Notes: a model not told the origin generated them from the sequence alone. 64,000 bases of DNA from Gordius sp. MW1 (GCA_964036665.1 OZ038527.1:8773835-8837834), one strand, 5' to 3'. Positions 1 to 12,239 are shown, counted from the stretch's first letter. Program-made: numbers and translations.

Positions 1-683
1 TTCTAATGAAAAATTATTACTTTGTTTACCTATTTTTTGATATTTCACATTTTTCAACATAATTATCATGTCCCCCGTCCGAACAAAATTCAAGCTTAAT
101 TTATGGCCATTTGTAAGCCGTAAATCTGGTCAAATTATGATGGCATAATTTAATTCGAAAAACTTTGTGTATCACGTTTATTATATACGTAAAATTGACA
201 AATCGAGGTTTTCCTCATCCACCATCTTCTCGCGCAATAGGGGCAAAAACAGTAATGTTTGACTAAAGGGCTTTATTTAAGCTCTTTCAAGGACAATAAT
301 TTAGAGGGAATTATATTTGAAAACGATAAACAATCATAAAGCGCGAATGAAAAACTGCATACATTCTTAAATTTTCCTTTTAATGCATAGCTTGCTATTT
401 TTATATGCTAAATAAAATAGTTATATAGGTGGATAGATTTAATCAGTCTATATCATGTTAATTATTATAATAAGCTATGATTGAATAACAACGTGCGAAA
501 ACGTAAGGTTTAAATTTGTTTTAATTAAGTAAATATCTACAACTAATAAAGTTTAGGTTGAGAATTAAAAACAAGATAGTTCTGGTTACCTAAATATATC
601 GAAATAAAAATTGTGAAGGATACAAATTTTTAAACAACCTTGTTATTTATCATATTTCAATTTATATTTTGCAATAACTCTTA
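1..683. other. AT-rich flank downstream of the EGF-like gene, nothing identified
   Basis: No coding exon, repeat copy or RNA gene is supported here. A cysteine-containing stretch on the minus strand near 190-250 can be read but lies beyond the stop codon of the EGF-like gene and has no clean splice context. Confidence 0.5.
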
Positions 684-3600
684 TCAAAAATATATGGAGC
701 ATCTTTTCCCGCTAAAGTTAGGCTTGCATATGCATGTTCCATTTAAATGGTCACACATTTCAGCTCCTATTTTGTTGCATTTGCATCCTTAAAAATATTT
801 GAAATAATGAACAAAGATATGAATTTGAAAATTAGTAATTATTAGATCAATTAGATTATAAAACTTTTTTTTGTTAAGTTGTATGTCTAACCTTTTCCGC
901 ATTTTTTGCCATAAAAGAAAGGTTTACAAAGGCACGTTTTTAATCCATATTCGAGGGCATTCCGTTTCACACACGGCATCACTGTAAAACATTATAATTT
1001 TTGTTTAAGTTTTTATAAAATTAGTGTCAATTATAAAATACTTTATTAATAAATGTAAACTCTTCTAATAGCATAGCACGCTATTTATTAAAATTTTTAT
1101 TTTTATAACTTTAAACCTTTATCACACTTTTCTCCATAAAACCCCTCGCGACAATGGCAATACCCACGATCTTTGCAGCAAGAGTATTGTTTTCGTGGCA
1201 GTCGCAAACTTAAAAACAAATAGATAACTAAGATGCGAATTGTAACTTATTCAAAATAGGAAGGATGAAGCAGGTTTGAACCTTAATTTAATAGAATATG
1301 CCTTAGTGCAATCCACGAAGGAAAGATATGCATATACCGCTGATATAATTTTACTAACAAAATGTATATTACCGAATATTGACCAAGCTGCCCAAATCTA
1401 TATATATAGCCAAAGAAACAGGCCCACATTTTTTTATCGTTTCAAAATAGTGGATATATAATATAGGATATTTAAAACATTTTCTGCCTTCCCCCCCCCC
1501 TTATTTAATATCTTAAATAGGTCTATTAATTATATTTACTTATGTCGCAGCGCTCATTAAAGGGATGTCTGTGTCCGCGACAAACGCAACTACCCGTTTC
1601 ATCGGTGCAGTAAGCAGTGTTTTTTGCATTGCAATCACAAACTGTCACGTTCAAATAGGGGCAAAATTGCATAATATCACAAAAATAAATTTAATAAATT
1701 AAAATATAGATTGTGCTTTTTACCTCCGGAACAGTTAGCTCCATGGAAACCTGCATGGCATTGACATTGCCCTGTCAACATGTTACAGAGGTTGGTGTTG
1801 TTTACCACGCAGTCACATGCTTTACATTAAATGGGAAATGCGTTAAGTATTTAATCCCAGAGAATGCAACCTATGAATTTACTAAATTTTATATTTATCA
1901 AAATCCTTGCACCCATAATTTTGCTCTAAGATAAAACATTTAAAATTCAAGTTTGCATTTTTATAACTTAAACTAATTTTTTTTTAAATTTATTTAAAAA
2001 AGATATTACTATATGGCCTACCTATTTTAATAATTAATTAAACTCAAAAAACCAATGTAATTGCTTTAAAATCATATAATTTTAAATTTATAAAGATAGA
2101 ATTTGAGCGGTCTACAGGAACAATTGCTATAAAGAAACGTTAAATGACCTTTCAACTATAATTAACATAGATGTTTTTATAATGCATTCTACTGCTAAAA
2201 TTAACCTTTATAAATAATTTAAACCCCAGCTGTACTTTATAAAATTAGAATTATGAGAAAAATTTCAAAATAAAAGAATACATCTATATAAAACAAACTC
2301 GGGCCTTCGGCCCTCGTAAGAAGGGGGAGAAGGGAAGGGAAGAGGGGAAGGGAAGGGGGGACGACTCATCTGTACTTCGTATAAATGTATCATATTTGCT
2401 ATGCAATTTATGGGCGAGAAAGGTGGGAAGGGGCGATAATGCCTATAGGGGGGTATTAAATGCCTAATGATTAATTAATTATTTATACAAATTTTCCATT
2501 TGTAGGCAAAATGTAATATAGGCAAGGGTTAGGGTTAGATTTAGTGTTTGCATCTAGTTGCGTATTACATTAATTTTTATGGCCTTTAGTGATTATGGGT
2601 CTAACAAACATTATATTATAAAACATCACAATGTTAAGAATTTGCAGAATTGTTGGGAGTAATTTTTTGTTGAATTTGAACAATTTTTAATTAAAAAAAT
2701 CAAAATTTTGGCCAATGGTCATTTTTTCTCTATTGGTTAATACCAACAGATACTCTATAGTCACTGATAGCTAACAAAACGGAAAAAAAAATTTTGATGC
2801 TCACTTTGGCCAATGGTCATTTTTTGCCATTGGTCAGCAGCCAGCACACGGTAAAAGTGGATATAAATTCATAAGAGTAAAAAAACGAAAAAAAAATTTT
2901 CGAATCACATTTTGGCCAATGGTAATTTTTTTCCATTGGTCAGCAGCCAGGACACGGTAAAAGTGCATATAAATTCATAATAGTCAAAAAAAACGAAAAA
3001 AAAGTTTTCGAATCACATTTTGGCCAATGGTTATTTTATTCCATTGGTAAGCAGCCAGCGGACGGCCAAAAAGTCATAATAGCAATGGTAGGAACAGGAA
3101 CAATCATAATAGTAAAAAAAAACGAAAAAAATAATTTCAATTCACATTTTAGCCAATGGTCATTTTTTCCATCGGTCAGGAGCCAGCGGACAACCAAAAA
3201 GTCATAATAGCAATGGTAGTAACAGGAACAATCATAATAGTCAAAAAAAAATGAAAAAATAAACTCGGATTCACATTTTGGCCAATGGTCATTTTTTTCA
3301 TTGGTCAGCAGCCAGCGGACGGCCAAAAAGTCTTATTATCAATGATAGTAACAAAAACAATCATAAGAGTCAAAAAAACTCCGGGATTCTAACCCAAAAA
3401 CTAGTTAAATTGCATAGCAATTAAAAGTAAACAACTTTTATTTATGTTTATTATATAATAATTTAACGTAGCAATTAAAACCCGACCCCGCCCGAAAGCG
3501 AGGGAGATAGAGATGAGGGGTGGGGCACCTCTTATGTATTAATTTAAAAAATAACACAGCGAGGGAGATAGAGAGGTGGGGCACCTCTTTCTCATGCATT

Positions 3601-4034
3601 AATTGAAAAAATCGATAACCTAATATACCCAATGCAAATAGATAGGGAGGGTAACGGACAACGGACGAACAACGGACGGACAACGGACAACGGACAACCA
3701 AAAACGAGCCCATAAATTGCATAGCAATTAATAACATACATAAATACCAAATATATCTGGACTACCTTTTTCACATCGTTCACCCCAATAGTCAGCTTTG
3801 CAAAAACAATGATTTTCTAAAAGGGTCATATCCTCGATTCACCTACGCAATCAAGACCTTCAAATGAAAATATTTTTTAATTCTATTATTCCTATAATCT
3901 AAAAATTTATTTACGTGTCCAAAAAAAACAATATAATATTTCACTTATAAATAATTAACAAAAAAATAGTTACCTTGAGCAGAGTCTTTAACCATAAGAC
4001 AAAATATACAGACAATTACGTTTAGAATAATCAT
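684..4034 (-). CDS. Secreted EGF-like repeat protein gene (7 exons, 2 frameshifted; possible pseudogene)
   Basis: Exons on the minus strand: 3974-4034, 3766-3857, 1724-1819, 1540-1641, 1117-1208, 892-981, 684-787 (stop TGA at 684-686). Exon 1 encodes a hydrophobic signal peptide (MIILNVIVCIFCLMV...). Each later exon encodes one EGF-like module with spaced cysteines, for example CDCVVNNTNLC at 1724-1819 and GKRC near the end. Every junction is phase 1, as is usual for shuffled EGF modules. Exons of 96, 102 and 90 nt keep frame. Two exons (3766-3857 and 1117-1208) are both 92 nt, one base short of a multiple of three, and in each the N- and C-terminal halves of the module lie in different frames. 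A recent pseudogene, indel errors in the assembly, or an unusual splice could explain this. Known EGF proteins of this sort are extracellular adhesion or scavenger proteins; the exact role is not readable. A 1.9-kb intron holds repeats. Confidence 0.62.
2298..3421 (+). mobile_element. Composite hairpin-ended element, copy 1
   Basis: Starts with CTCGGGCCTTCGGCCC, whose GGGCC/GGCCC arms form a hairpin with a TTC loop, then a G/A-rich block and GCTATGCAATTTATGGGC at about 2400-2418. It ends at GCATAGCAAT (3421). The body holds about six copies of a unit containing TTTGGCCAATGGTCATTTTT, each followed by a poly-A stretch and GTCATAATAGCAATGGTA. The same ends and body occur at 14276-17486 and inverted at 10520-11192. 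It lies in an intron of the EGF-like gene. No protein is encoded. The flanks here (ACAAA/TAAAA) do not show a clean duplication, so the right border is uncertain. Confidence 0.6.
3422..3728 (+). repeat. GA-rich block and second right-hand end of the composite element
   Basis: Two GAGGGAGATAGAGA blocks, each followed by GTGGGGCACCTCTT (about 3502-3590), then a run of CAACGGACAACGGACAA and a terminal GAGCCCATAAATTGCATAGC ending at about 3728. The GA block recurs inverted at about 10020-10140. This is non-coding and probably part of a longer or rearranged copy of the element at 2298. Confidence 0.5.
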
Positions 4035-4442
4035 TTTAAAGGAATAAATGAGTCTGATTAATTAGGGTAAATCAATTTACATTCGGTAAAATCAATTTGA
4101 TGCTCAAATTTTCAACCGTGCTCGATATTTTAAGCAAATCCATTTGGCAAATACTATTATATGAATTAGGGCTACAATTAACCCTATTTACAGAACTGAA
4201 ATATTTATCCATGTTTAAAGAGCGTCTTGACGATTTTCCTATTTGTTTAATTAATTTGAACATCGACATTCAAATTTTCTCTCTTTAGAAAAATGTATGT
4301 ATATGCTATTAAATGCTTTTAAGCCTTATTTTGGACAATTTGGGCTTATCCATAATGTTATTTATATGTAATCCTAGGCCACCGGGGCTTAGAGGCCTGC
4401 ACGGGTGACCCGACATATCTCCATAATACTGCCATTATGTAT
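4035..4442. other. 5' flank of the EGF-like gene
   Basis: Short open frames run on both strands at about 4072-4288. Neither has a recognisable domain or splice context, so I do not call a gene. It should contain the EGF gene promoter, but no convincing element is visible. Confidence 0.4.
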
Positions 4443-5181
4443 AATATTAATCGCTAAATTTATGGGCTCGCTTTTTGTTGTCCGTCCATCCGTTCTAACA
4501 TGTATCTTAATTGCTGGTTCGATACCAGGAGAGGGCAAATTTTTTTTTTCAAATTAAATTAATATATTGTTCTTGTTAATACCATTGATAATATGACTTT
4601 ACCGTGTCCTCGCTACTGACCAATGAAAAAAATGACCATTGGCCAAATTGTAAATCGAAAGTTTTTTTTGTTTTTGAATTAGTATCTTAGGTTAACATTG
4701 ATAATTACCCTATGCCCTCCCCTAGAAGGGCCTATGCCTCTACTGATATGGGTCCCTGTGCCCCCCCCCCACAAAAGCCTATGCCTCTACTGATGTGGGT
4801 TCCGGCGAGGGCAAATAATTGCTGGTTCGATACCCGGAGAGGGCAAAATTTTTTTTAAAATTAAATTAATATATTGTTCTTGTTAATACCATTGATAATG
4901 TGACTTTTTGGCAGTCCGCTGGCTACTGACCAATGAATAAAATGACGACTGGCAAATTGTGAATTCGTTTTTTGAATTGGTTAACATTGATAATTACCCT
5001 ATGCCCCTCCCACAAAGGCTTACCTTATGCCTCTACTGATGTGGGTTCGAATCCCGGAGTGGGTATTTATTTTTAATTTTTTTATAAAATTAATATATTG
5101 TTTTTGTTAAAACCATTGATAATATGACTTTTTGACCGTGTTGACGCTAATGACGAATGAAAAAATGACCTTTGGCCAAAT
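4443..5181 (+). repeat. Degenerate tandem repeat with tRNA B-box-like segments
   Basis: About three copies of a 250-300-bp unit carrying GGTTCGATACCC or GGTTCGAATCCCGG (about 4516, 4818, 5044), CTATGCCTCTACTGATGTGG, a poly-T stretch, TTGTTAATACCATTGATAAT and AAAATGACCATTGGCCAAAT. The motif GGTTCGAATCC matches the internal promoter B box and T-arm of tRNA genes. No A box or cloverleaf is evident. The LINE at 5206-9077 inserted into this array, which resumes at 9078. Confidence 0.6.
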
Positions 5182-5248
5182 TGAAAATCGAAATTTTTTT
5201 TTCGTAATATTATTATTTCTATTAAAGGTATGATGTATCTAGTAAAAA

Positions 5249-5423
5249 GGTGCCCTATCAACTCGCCGAAAACAATCTCGCCGAAAAATAATGTCCCCCA
5301 GCTAAAAAAGGGTCCCCAAGCTTATTAACCCTAACCCATCAACCAATCACAAATTTGGGCACATTTTTTAGCTGGGGGACATTATTTTCGGCGAGATTGT
5401 TTTCGGCGAGTTGACGGGCCACC
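5249..5423. mobile_element. MITE with 9-bp target-site duplication (MULE-like)
   Basis: Long inverted arms start GGTGCCC and end GGGCCACC, with AACTCGCCGAAAACAATCTC mirrored in the right arm; the ends pair imperfectly. The element is flanked by TAGTAAAAA on both sides (5240-5248, 5424-5432). A 9-bp duplication is typical of Mutator-like elements. It encodes no protein and lies inside the 5' region of the LINE. Confidence 0.8.
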
Positions 5424-5695
5424 TAGTAAAAAGTATGTTTTATAAAATTTAATTTTTTTTATTTGATATTGCAAAGATGATATTATTTAGTTTAGTGGGT
5501 GGATTTAAAATGAAATCTCCGCCAGATTTTATCAGAACACTATTTAAAGGAAACTAAACTATAATTTATATAATCAAATTGTAATTTTATGCAACACTGA
5601 AAAGTTTTTTGGTTATGCAGTTTATATGATCATTGATATGATAACGATAAAATTTCGCACCTTCATGTCGGGTTCTAATAAAGTTGAGTTAAAGA

Positions 5696-6134
5696 ACCTC
5701 AACAATATTATTCCTAAATCAATTATTCCAACTTAACACCCATTTGGTATATGAACTTATATTAACATAGCTTAATTCACAAAGCTTTATATAACCATTG
5801 ACTTAATCAACATAAACTTTTAACAAGTGTTAATTCTTCAATGGTAAACCTCAAAGTACTTTGACTTTTAACAAGCGTTAATTATTCAATGGTAAACCTC
5901 AAAGTACTTTTATTTTTAAACAACAAACCCAACTTTTCAATTAATTTTATAATAATATGAGACATATATATGATAGCATACAGAAGCATCACATCTAGAA
6001 CAATATAAATATCAATCTATTTATTCTTAATTTGCCTATAGAGGTAACATAGCTCATATTATTCATAAATCAATTGTTCCAACTTAACATCCATTTGAGT
6101 GTTAATTCTTCGATGGTAAACCTCAAAGTACTTT
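5696..6134 (+). repeat. Duplicated 5' segments of the LINE
   Basis: The segment around TCAATTATTCCAACTTAACA at about 5718 recurs at about 6068. A segment reading GGTAAACCTCAAAGTACTTT occurs three times (about 5841, 5892 and 6115). In the third copy the ATG at 6113 opens the LINE reading frame. Repeated 5' monomers often carry promoter activity in LINEs; that role here is inference. Confidence 0.6.
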
Positions 6135-8989
6135 GCCCAACTTGCAAGAGGATAATAGGTGTTAATAAGAACAATATTTTTCTCGTAAATGGTCCAGTTT
6201 CTGCAAGATGTGTTTATTCAGGTAAAAAAGCCCCTCCTGCCATCACAATGCCCCCAGTTGCATTAGTATTTAATAGTGAGGAGCAAGCTGTTTTTGTAGG
6301 TACAGGTGAAGTTAATGAGCAAACAGAACCTAGTGATTTCCAAAGCCATAGTACTATAGTAAACAATTTATCATGCACTAACCAATCTCCTGACTTATCG
6401 TGGAGTAATGCCTATCTCTCTTTTCCTTTTCCCAACACAATATCCAGAATTCCTAGGGGGGCAAGACCAGCAATTCAGCAATTTCTAATTAATGTAATCA
6501 ACTCAATCACAAATGACCCAATGAACCTATCCTACTGGGATAAACTTTTTAAATTTACATATTATATCCTTTTTGTTAGACCTCCTCAGGAAGTAAACCT
6601 TTCTAAACATATTAAAGATTCAATCCTCAACTTTAGCACTGACACACCCCTAAGCCCTATGCTAATCAAACCTCCTTTTGTATCAACCTTAAAACAAACT
6701 GCAAAGCTTGTATCCAGCAAAATTAATTATTTTAACCCTAAAGGGGCTCTCCGGGTTTTTTATGGTAATAACACAATTGCCTCATGCAGCTTAGATTCAT
6801 ATGAAGAGCTTAAATTAAAGCATCCTCCTCCTTCATCTATAAACAAATACCCAATCACTAAATCAAATTTATCCTTAGATTGTAATGAAGTTGCAGATGC
6901 CATTAATTCCTTCCCCTTAGATTCTGCAGCCGGGTTTGATGGAATTCGCCCAGTATTTCTCCAAATCAAAATTAATAATCTGAACTCAACAAGCCTCTAA
7001 ATTCCTTAACATCCTTATGTAATATTATCCTGAATGGAAACATCCCCCATGACATAATACCTATATTATTTGGCGCCAAACTAATAGCTATTAAGAAGCC
7101 TGACGATTCCCTTAGACCTATAGCTATCGGGGGAGCATTTCGAAGAATTATTTCCAAAATTATCTGTAACAAAATTAAGCCTGAAATTTCGACGAAATTA
7201 AACCCTCACCAATTAGGCTTCGGTGTTAAGGGTGGCTGCGAAGCCGCAAGCCATGCAACGAGACTTACTTTAGAAGCTATTCCGCCCGACCACTGCCTGG
7301 TCAAATTAGATTTTTCCAACGCTTTTAATTGCATCCGAAGGGAGGCCCTCATTGAAAATTTTATCGAGTATTTTTCAGAGTTTCAAAACTACATCCTAAT
7401 GAGCTACGGATCAACTTCTTTTTTAAAATTTGGTAATTTTAATAAACTCTTCCGAAGGCATTCAGCAAGGGGATCCCCTCGGTCCACCCTTATCTTGCAT
7501 AGGAATTCACAAATTAGTGGAAAAAATATCCAACAACTGTAATTTAACGTTAAACACTTGGTACCTGGACGACGCCACCTTTTGTGGCACCCAGACGACG
7601 TTCACAAAGCTATAAATATTATAAAACTATACGACCTAAAGCTAAATGAAATCAAATGCGAAATTTTCCAGCCCCCTGACTGCTCGGAATACCCCCATTT
7701 ATTCCCATTTTTACCCATTCAAAAAGAAGCTATGCGCCACCTCGGTTCTCCTATAGGTGGAAAATTAGGATTAGCTAATTATTTGGTGAAAAACCTAGAC
7801 ATTTTCACCTCTAAAGTAGACCTTTTAAAGATGATACCAGCACATCACGCGTTTTATATAATGAAAAATTATTTCAACATATCTAAAATCCAGCACTGTT
7901 TTCGATCCTCAGGTGCTTTTTTACACACTGATATTTTAAATCTCTACGAAAAAAATATAAAAATCATTTTAGAATCCATTTTAAATATAAAATTTGATAC
8001 TCACAGCTGGCTGCAATCATCGCTTCCTACTAAAGCTGGCGGCCTAGGAATTCGTTCCCCTGCCGCCATCTCCCTAGTCTCCTACATATCCTCGTTCAAA
8101 TCTGTAGAGGATATTGTTTTTAAATTAATCCTAATAAGGGAAGACCCCCTTTTACCCATAGCTTTAGCTATGTGGAAACTTAACGTCAACCCTGATTCAC
8201 CCCAATCAATCACCTCACGACAAAAGGATTGGGATGCTGGGCTGGTGTCGCGCTCCGTCGATTACCTAATTTCGAGCTGCGATGCCGCCCAGTGTGCCAA
8301 TCTAAGGTCATTCCTGCTAGATGGCTCTGGCCACGAATGGCTAGAGGCCTATCCCACCATATTCTTAGGGACGATGCTAGAAGATCAAGAAATTTCCTAT
8401 TCCATAGCTCTACGGCTTGGAATAAAATTTTCAAAACCTTTTACGTGTCGTAACTGTAATGTAGGGGTGGATGAACAAGCCAGGCATTTCCTACATTGCT
8501 TAGCCAATAAATATAAATATGTTAGACATCAAAAAGCCAATAATTTAATTCAAACTGCCCTAAAAAAGCCAACATCCCGTCTATTTTAGAACCATTAGAC
8601 CCCTCTTTGGAGGGTCGCATGCGACCAGACGGATCCTCTTTGGTTCCCTGGAGCAATGGCCTGCCAATAAAGTGGGATTTTACCTGCGTAGACCTCTTCG
8701 CCCCCTCCAACCTTACCATTGATTCTCTTTTGGCCGCTGAGGGGCGAAAATTTAATAAATACAAAGCCCTTTTGGACTCTAACATTTTTATCCCTTTGGT
8801 TGCCTCATGTTCGGGCACCTTTGGTAAACAAGCTTTAGGTTTTTTTAAGGAGCTAGGAAGACGCTCACCTCCCTCCAAACATTCTATATCCTTTCTTCTT
8901 AAACAAAGACTCGGTATCCTTATAGCGAGATACTTTAAATCGCTGGCCGACGCGTGGCCTCTTTTAGCTGATGATTTCGATGTAGACTG
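6113..8989 (+). pseudogene. LINE polyprotein: zinc finger, reverse transcriptase, restriction-like endonuclease (frameshifted)
   Basis: Start chosen at ATG 6113 (MVNLKVLCPTCKR), giving a CX2C finger at the N-terminus. The reverse transcriptase follows: AAGFDGI at about 6925, KLDFSNAFN at about 7303, GIQQGDPLGP at about 7456, and the catalytic box as YLDD at about 7561. Downstream comes KAGGLGIRSP, then a CX2C-X9-HX3C finger (CRNCNVGVDEQARHFLHC, about 8437-8490), then RPDG at about 8620 followed 15 residues later by WDFTCVD. A CCHC finger plus R/K-P-D with a downstream acidic residue is the signature of the restriction-like endonuclease of early-branching LINEs (R2, R4, CRE groups). The frame changes near 6997, 7430, 7600 and 8590, so this copy is dead. 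The C-terminal part (8607-8989) is one clean frame ending TGA. Confidence 0.8.
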
Positions 8990-9077
8990 ATTTTTTAATT
9001 TTTTTATATATATTTATTGCATATCCTGTATTGTCAATATCTACGTATTTGATTCAATAAACTTTAATTAAAAAAAA

Positions 9078-9440
9078 TGAAAATCGAAATTTTTTTTTCG
9101 TTTTTGAATTTGAATCTTAGGTTAACATTGATAATTACTCTATGCCCTCCCCTAGAAGGGCCTATGCTTCTACTGATATGGGTCCTTGTGCCCCTACAAA
9201 TGCCTATGCCTCTACTAATGTGGGTTCGAATCCCGGACAGGGTAAGTTTTTTTATTTTTTTTTAAATTAAATTAATATATTGTTCTTGTTAATATCATTG
9301 ATAATATGACTTTTTGACCGTGCCCAGGCTATCTATCTATATTTTGTTCTTGTTAATACCATTGATAATATGACTTTTTGACCGTCCGCTGGCTACTGAC
9401 CAATAAAAAAATGACCACTGTCCAAATTGTTTTTAAGAAA
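9078..9440 (+). repeat. Continuation of the tRNA-like tandem repeat after the LINE
   Basis: Resumes with the duplicated target and the same order seen at 4443-5181: GTTAACATTGATAATTAC, CTATGCCTCTACTAATG, GTGGGTTCGAATCCCGGA (about 9220-9237), poly-T, TTGTTAATACCATTGATAAT, and AATGACCACTGTCCAAATTG. Non-coding. Confidence 0.65.
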
Positions 9441-10519
9441 AGAATAAAATTTCAAAATTCTCCTTCCAAAATCATTATAAAATACTGAAACAAATTCTTG
9501 AATATTTTACTAATTAGTTATTTATTTGATGATTGAAAAACGTCAATTGCTGAAGTAGCCCCCCCCCCCCCCTTATTTTCTCATAATAATTTATATTTGA
9601 GAAATTGTCTATAATATATTGATTTTCTATTTTTTATTTCATTATCTATTTAAATAACCTAAAATTTCATTTATATCTTAAGATCATAAATTAATAAGGG
9701 ATTAATATATCATAAATTGAAAAATGCAGCATTTTCTTCATGCTAGCTACTGATATGGGCAAATCATATTTTTAGATGGTTACTTACTAAATGCATACAA
9801 AATTCCGTCGTTTTGTATTTGCTATGTTTAAAAATATATGATTGGAATTAAATTTACTACATTTCACTATACTCTTTATAAGTATTTTTTATTTTTTATA
9901 TGCCAAGGTTAAACTAAAGTTTATTACCCTAGTATTATAAGCGCGGGGGGGGGGTTTAAGGGGCGGGAGTGGAGGAGATGGGAGAGAGAGATGTGTTAGT
10001 ATTTCGATTTTTTAAATTAATGCATAAGAGGTGCCCCACCCCTCATCTCTCTCCTCGCTGTGTTAGAATAGTAATACATACGCAAGTCTCCTCCCCACAT
10101 CATCTCTCTCTCGTTATCGATTTTTCGGGTGAGGTCGGGTTGTAATATTTTGCATAAGTTTTGAATTAATAGGACAAAACATAGCACCACACAAGACAAG
10201 GCATGACTTCCTATCAAAGTGTAATTACTATCAGCCCTATTAGCATAATGCCTCTTTGAATATTGATTACATCATCACGAATACAATGTCAACCAATAAT
10301 GATAGTTTGAATTAGGTGTTAATAGACCTCAGTTTGCCTATAAATATGAAATCAAATCTAGTTTTAGGAAAGTATTTTGACCATTTACTATAAAATTAGC
10401 TTAAAACAACTTTAATAGGTTGTTTATTTTTTTACCAGTCTTACTGTGTGTATATACGCAAATTAATCTCACCCACCATACTTGATATTTTTATGCGTAT
10501 CTTCTTTAAATTAATATTA
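9441..10519. other. AT-rich spacer with C-run and GA/CT-rich block
   Basis: Contains a C homopolymer at about 9560, a G homopolymer at about 9943, and a CT/GA-rich block (9950-10140) that is an inverted relative of 3480-3610. No gene was found. Confidence 0.5.
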
Positions 10520-11192
10520 ATTGCTATGCAATTTATGGGCTCGTTTTTGGTTGTCCATTGTCCGTTACCCTTCAAGTTATTGGCGCCAGCTTTGTGACCT
10601 GGAGGTTCGTCTTCAATTTCAGGAGAAATTTTTTTATTTTTTTTTAAATTAAATTAATATATTGTTCTTGTAAATACCATGGATAATATAACTTTTTGAC
10701 CGTCCGCAGGCTACTAACCAATCAAAAAATGACCATTGGCCAAATAAATCGAAATTTTTTTTTTCGATTTTGAATTGGTTAACATCGATAATTACCCTAT
10801 GCCCTTTCCTACAAGGGTCTATGCCTCTACTGATATGGGTCCCTGTGCCCCTACAAAAGCCTATACCACTACTTATGTGGGTTCGAATCCCGGAGGGAAA
10901 ATTTTTTATTTATTTTTTAAATTAAATTAATATATTGTTCTTGTTAATAGACTTTTTAACCGTGTCCTGACTACTAACCAATTTTTATTCTTTTTTTCGC
11001 TTTGAAATTAGTAGACATTGATATTTACCCTATGCCCGTCAGTCCAATTATTTTGAATTAATCCCCCCTATAGGCATTCTCGTCCCTTCCCACCTTTCTC
11101 GCCCATAAATCGCATAGCAAATATGCTACTTCTATACGGAGTATAGATGAGTCGTCCCTCCTTCCCCTTCCCACAAGGGCCGAAGGCCCGAG
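10520..11192 (-). mobile_element. Composite hairpin-ended element, copy 2 (inverted, short)
   Basis: Reads ATTGCTATGCAATTTATGGG at the left end and GGGCCGAAGGCCCGAG at the right end, the reverse complement of the ends at 14276-17486. The body is one and a half units of the tRNA-like repeat with GTGGGTTCGAATCCCGGA at about 10877. Flanks TATTA and TTTTT do not form a clean duplication. No protein is encoded. Confidence 0.65.
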
Positions 11193-12239
11193 TTTTTATA
11201 TATGTATATCTAAGATTAATCATATATTGTGCTTAGATAATTGTAAATGTATATGTTTAGTGCTTATAAACTTAGGAAAATATAGATGGGGTTAAATATA
11301 TGTAACACCTTAATATAATTATGGTATATTATAATATATGTTATACACAGCATATCTATTAATATATATATCTAGCTGACCCGGAAAACGTTGTTTTGCC
11401 AAATACATTATTTCTAGAAAATACTATAAGTGATGTGCATGCTCATCGTTATGCCTCGATCATATAATGAGCGATTAAAGTATAATTGTCCTATGGGAAG
11501 TAATTCATGAACTTAATGTAGGAAGAATTAACACGTTAAATACAAAATATAAACATATAAAGCAAAGTACTTAAGAGCAAATTTTTTATTGCTTTGCTTT
11601 ACACATTTTGCCTATAAATATACTGTCAAATAAATTAATACATGCCTAAAGAATTATTTAATTTGTAAATTGCCACAGGTTTGTTTTTTTATTAAAGGTG
11701 CTAAAAACTTTTTTCGGTCCTACCGCATAATCACGATTCTGGCATATGGCCGTTTTCGGACTTCATCAAAACCTCAACCCGCCCTGAAAATCTGTTTTAT
11801 TGTTGCGCCTGAACATATTTTAGCGCGTCCAGCTTTTCACTTATTTGGGCAAACTACAATTCTGCTTACATCAGCTTAGAAAGTTTAGGTATATCATTGG
11901 CCGCCAATCGAGCTTTATTGCAATAGGGTCTCATTGTTTCATGTTTTACTGATATATTGTGTAGTTTAAGCCAACAGGTCCATTATAGACGTAGCCCGAC
12001 CCTCTACCCCCAATTTGGCCTCCGTTAATTTTTACTATTGCTTTAATTGCATAGCAAATGAATGCTCCCATACGAATTTAGAAGAGCCTAAAGAGGCCAC
12101 ACAAAGACAGCAAGTAGACAGGGGTTTAAGGGGCGGAGCCCCTTGAGTGATGTTTAGAGGGGCAGCTTCAGCCGGGGAACAGGGGTGAAGCTTTGTTTGA
12201 ATCTTCATCTTCTTTATCAGTTATTTGGTCCGGTCGTGG
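11193..12239. other. Repeat-derived spacer with a Helitron end
   Basis: Apart from the Helitron 3' end at 11372-11420 I see no gene. The open frame at about 11670-11879 lacks any recognised domain. The segment at 12120-12240 has higher G content and may belong to the degraded LINE to its right. Confidence 0.4.
11372..11420 (-). mobile_element. Helitron 3' terminus
   Basis: On the minus strand the sequence reads TGGCAAAACAACGTTTTCC, a near-perfect hairpin, then GGGTCAGCTAG. A short hairpin followed by CTAG is the classic Helitron 3' end, and the same end is seen at 22261-22283 and 22591-22615. The matching 5' TC end was not located. Confidence 0.6.

Larger units (their letters stand above)
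5206..9077 (+). mobile_element. LINE (non-LTR retrotransposon) with 24-bp target-site duplication
   Basis: The sequence at 5182-5205 (starting TGAAAATCG) is repeated exactly at 9078-9101, immediately after an A-rich tail preceded by AATAAA. This is the signature of target-primed reverse transcription. The interior carries a zinc finger, reverse transcriptase, CCHC finger and an endonuclease-like C-terminus (6113-8989). It inserted into the tandem repeat of 4443-5181 and later received a 175-bp MITE (5249-5423). The 5' region contains duplicated segments (5696-5910 and 6056-6134). A 5'-truncated relative lies at 62806-63206. Confidence 0.85.

Noticed and set aside
190..250. Cysteine-rich minus-strand stretch resembling an EGF end
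   Set aside because: It lies downstream of the EGF gene stop at 684-686, lacks paired cysteine spacing and splice signals, and is probably chance.
4072..4288. Overlapping open frames on both strands (63 and 65 codons)
   Set aside because: No domain, no splice context, and length expected by chance in AT-rich DNA.
5041..5058. Possible tRNA gene from GGTTCGAATCCCGG
   Set aside because: Only a T-arm/B-box-like segment is present; no acceptor, D-arm or anticodon arm can be folded around it.
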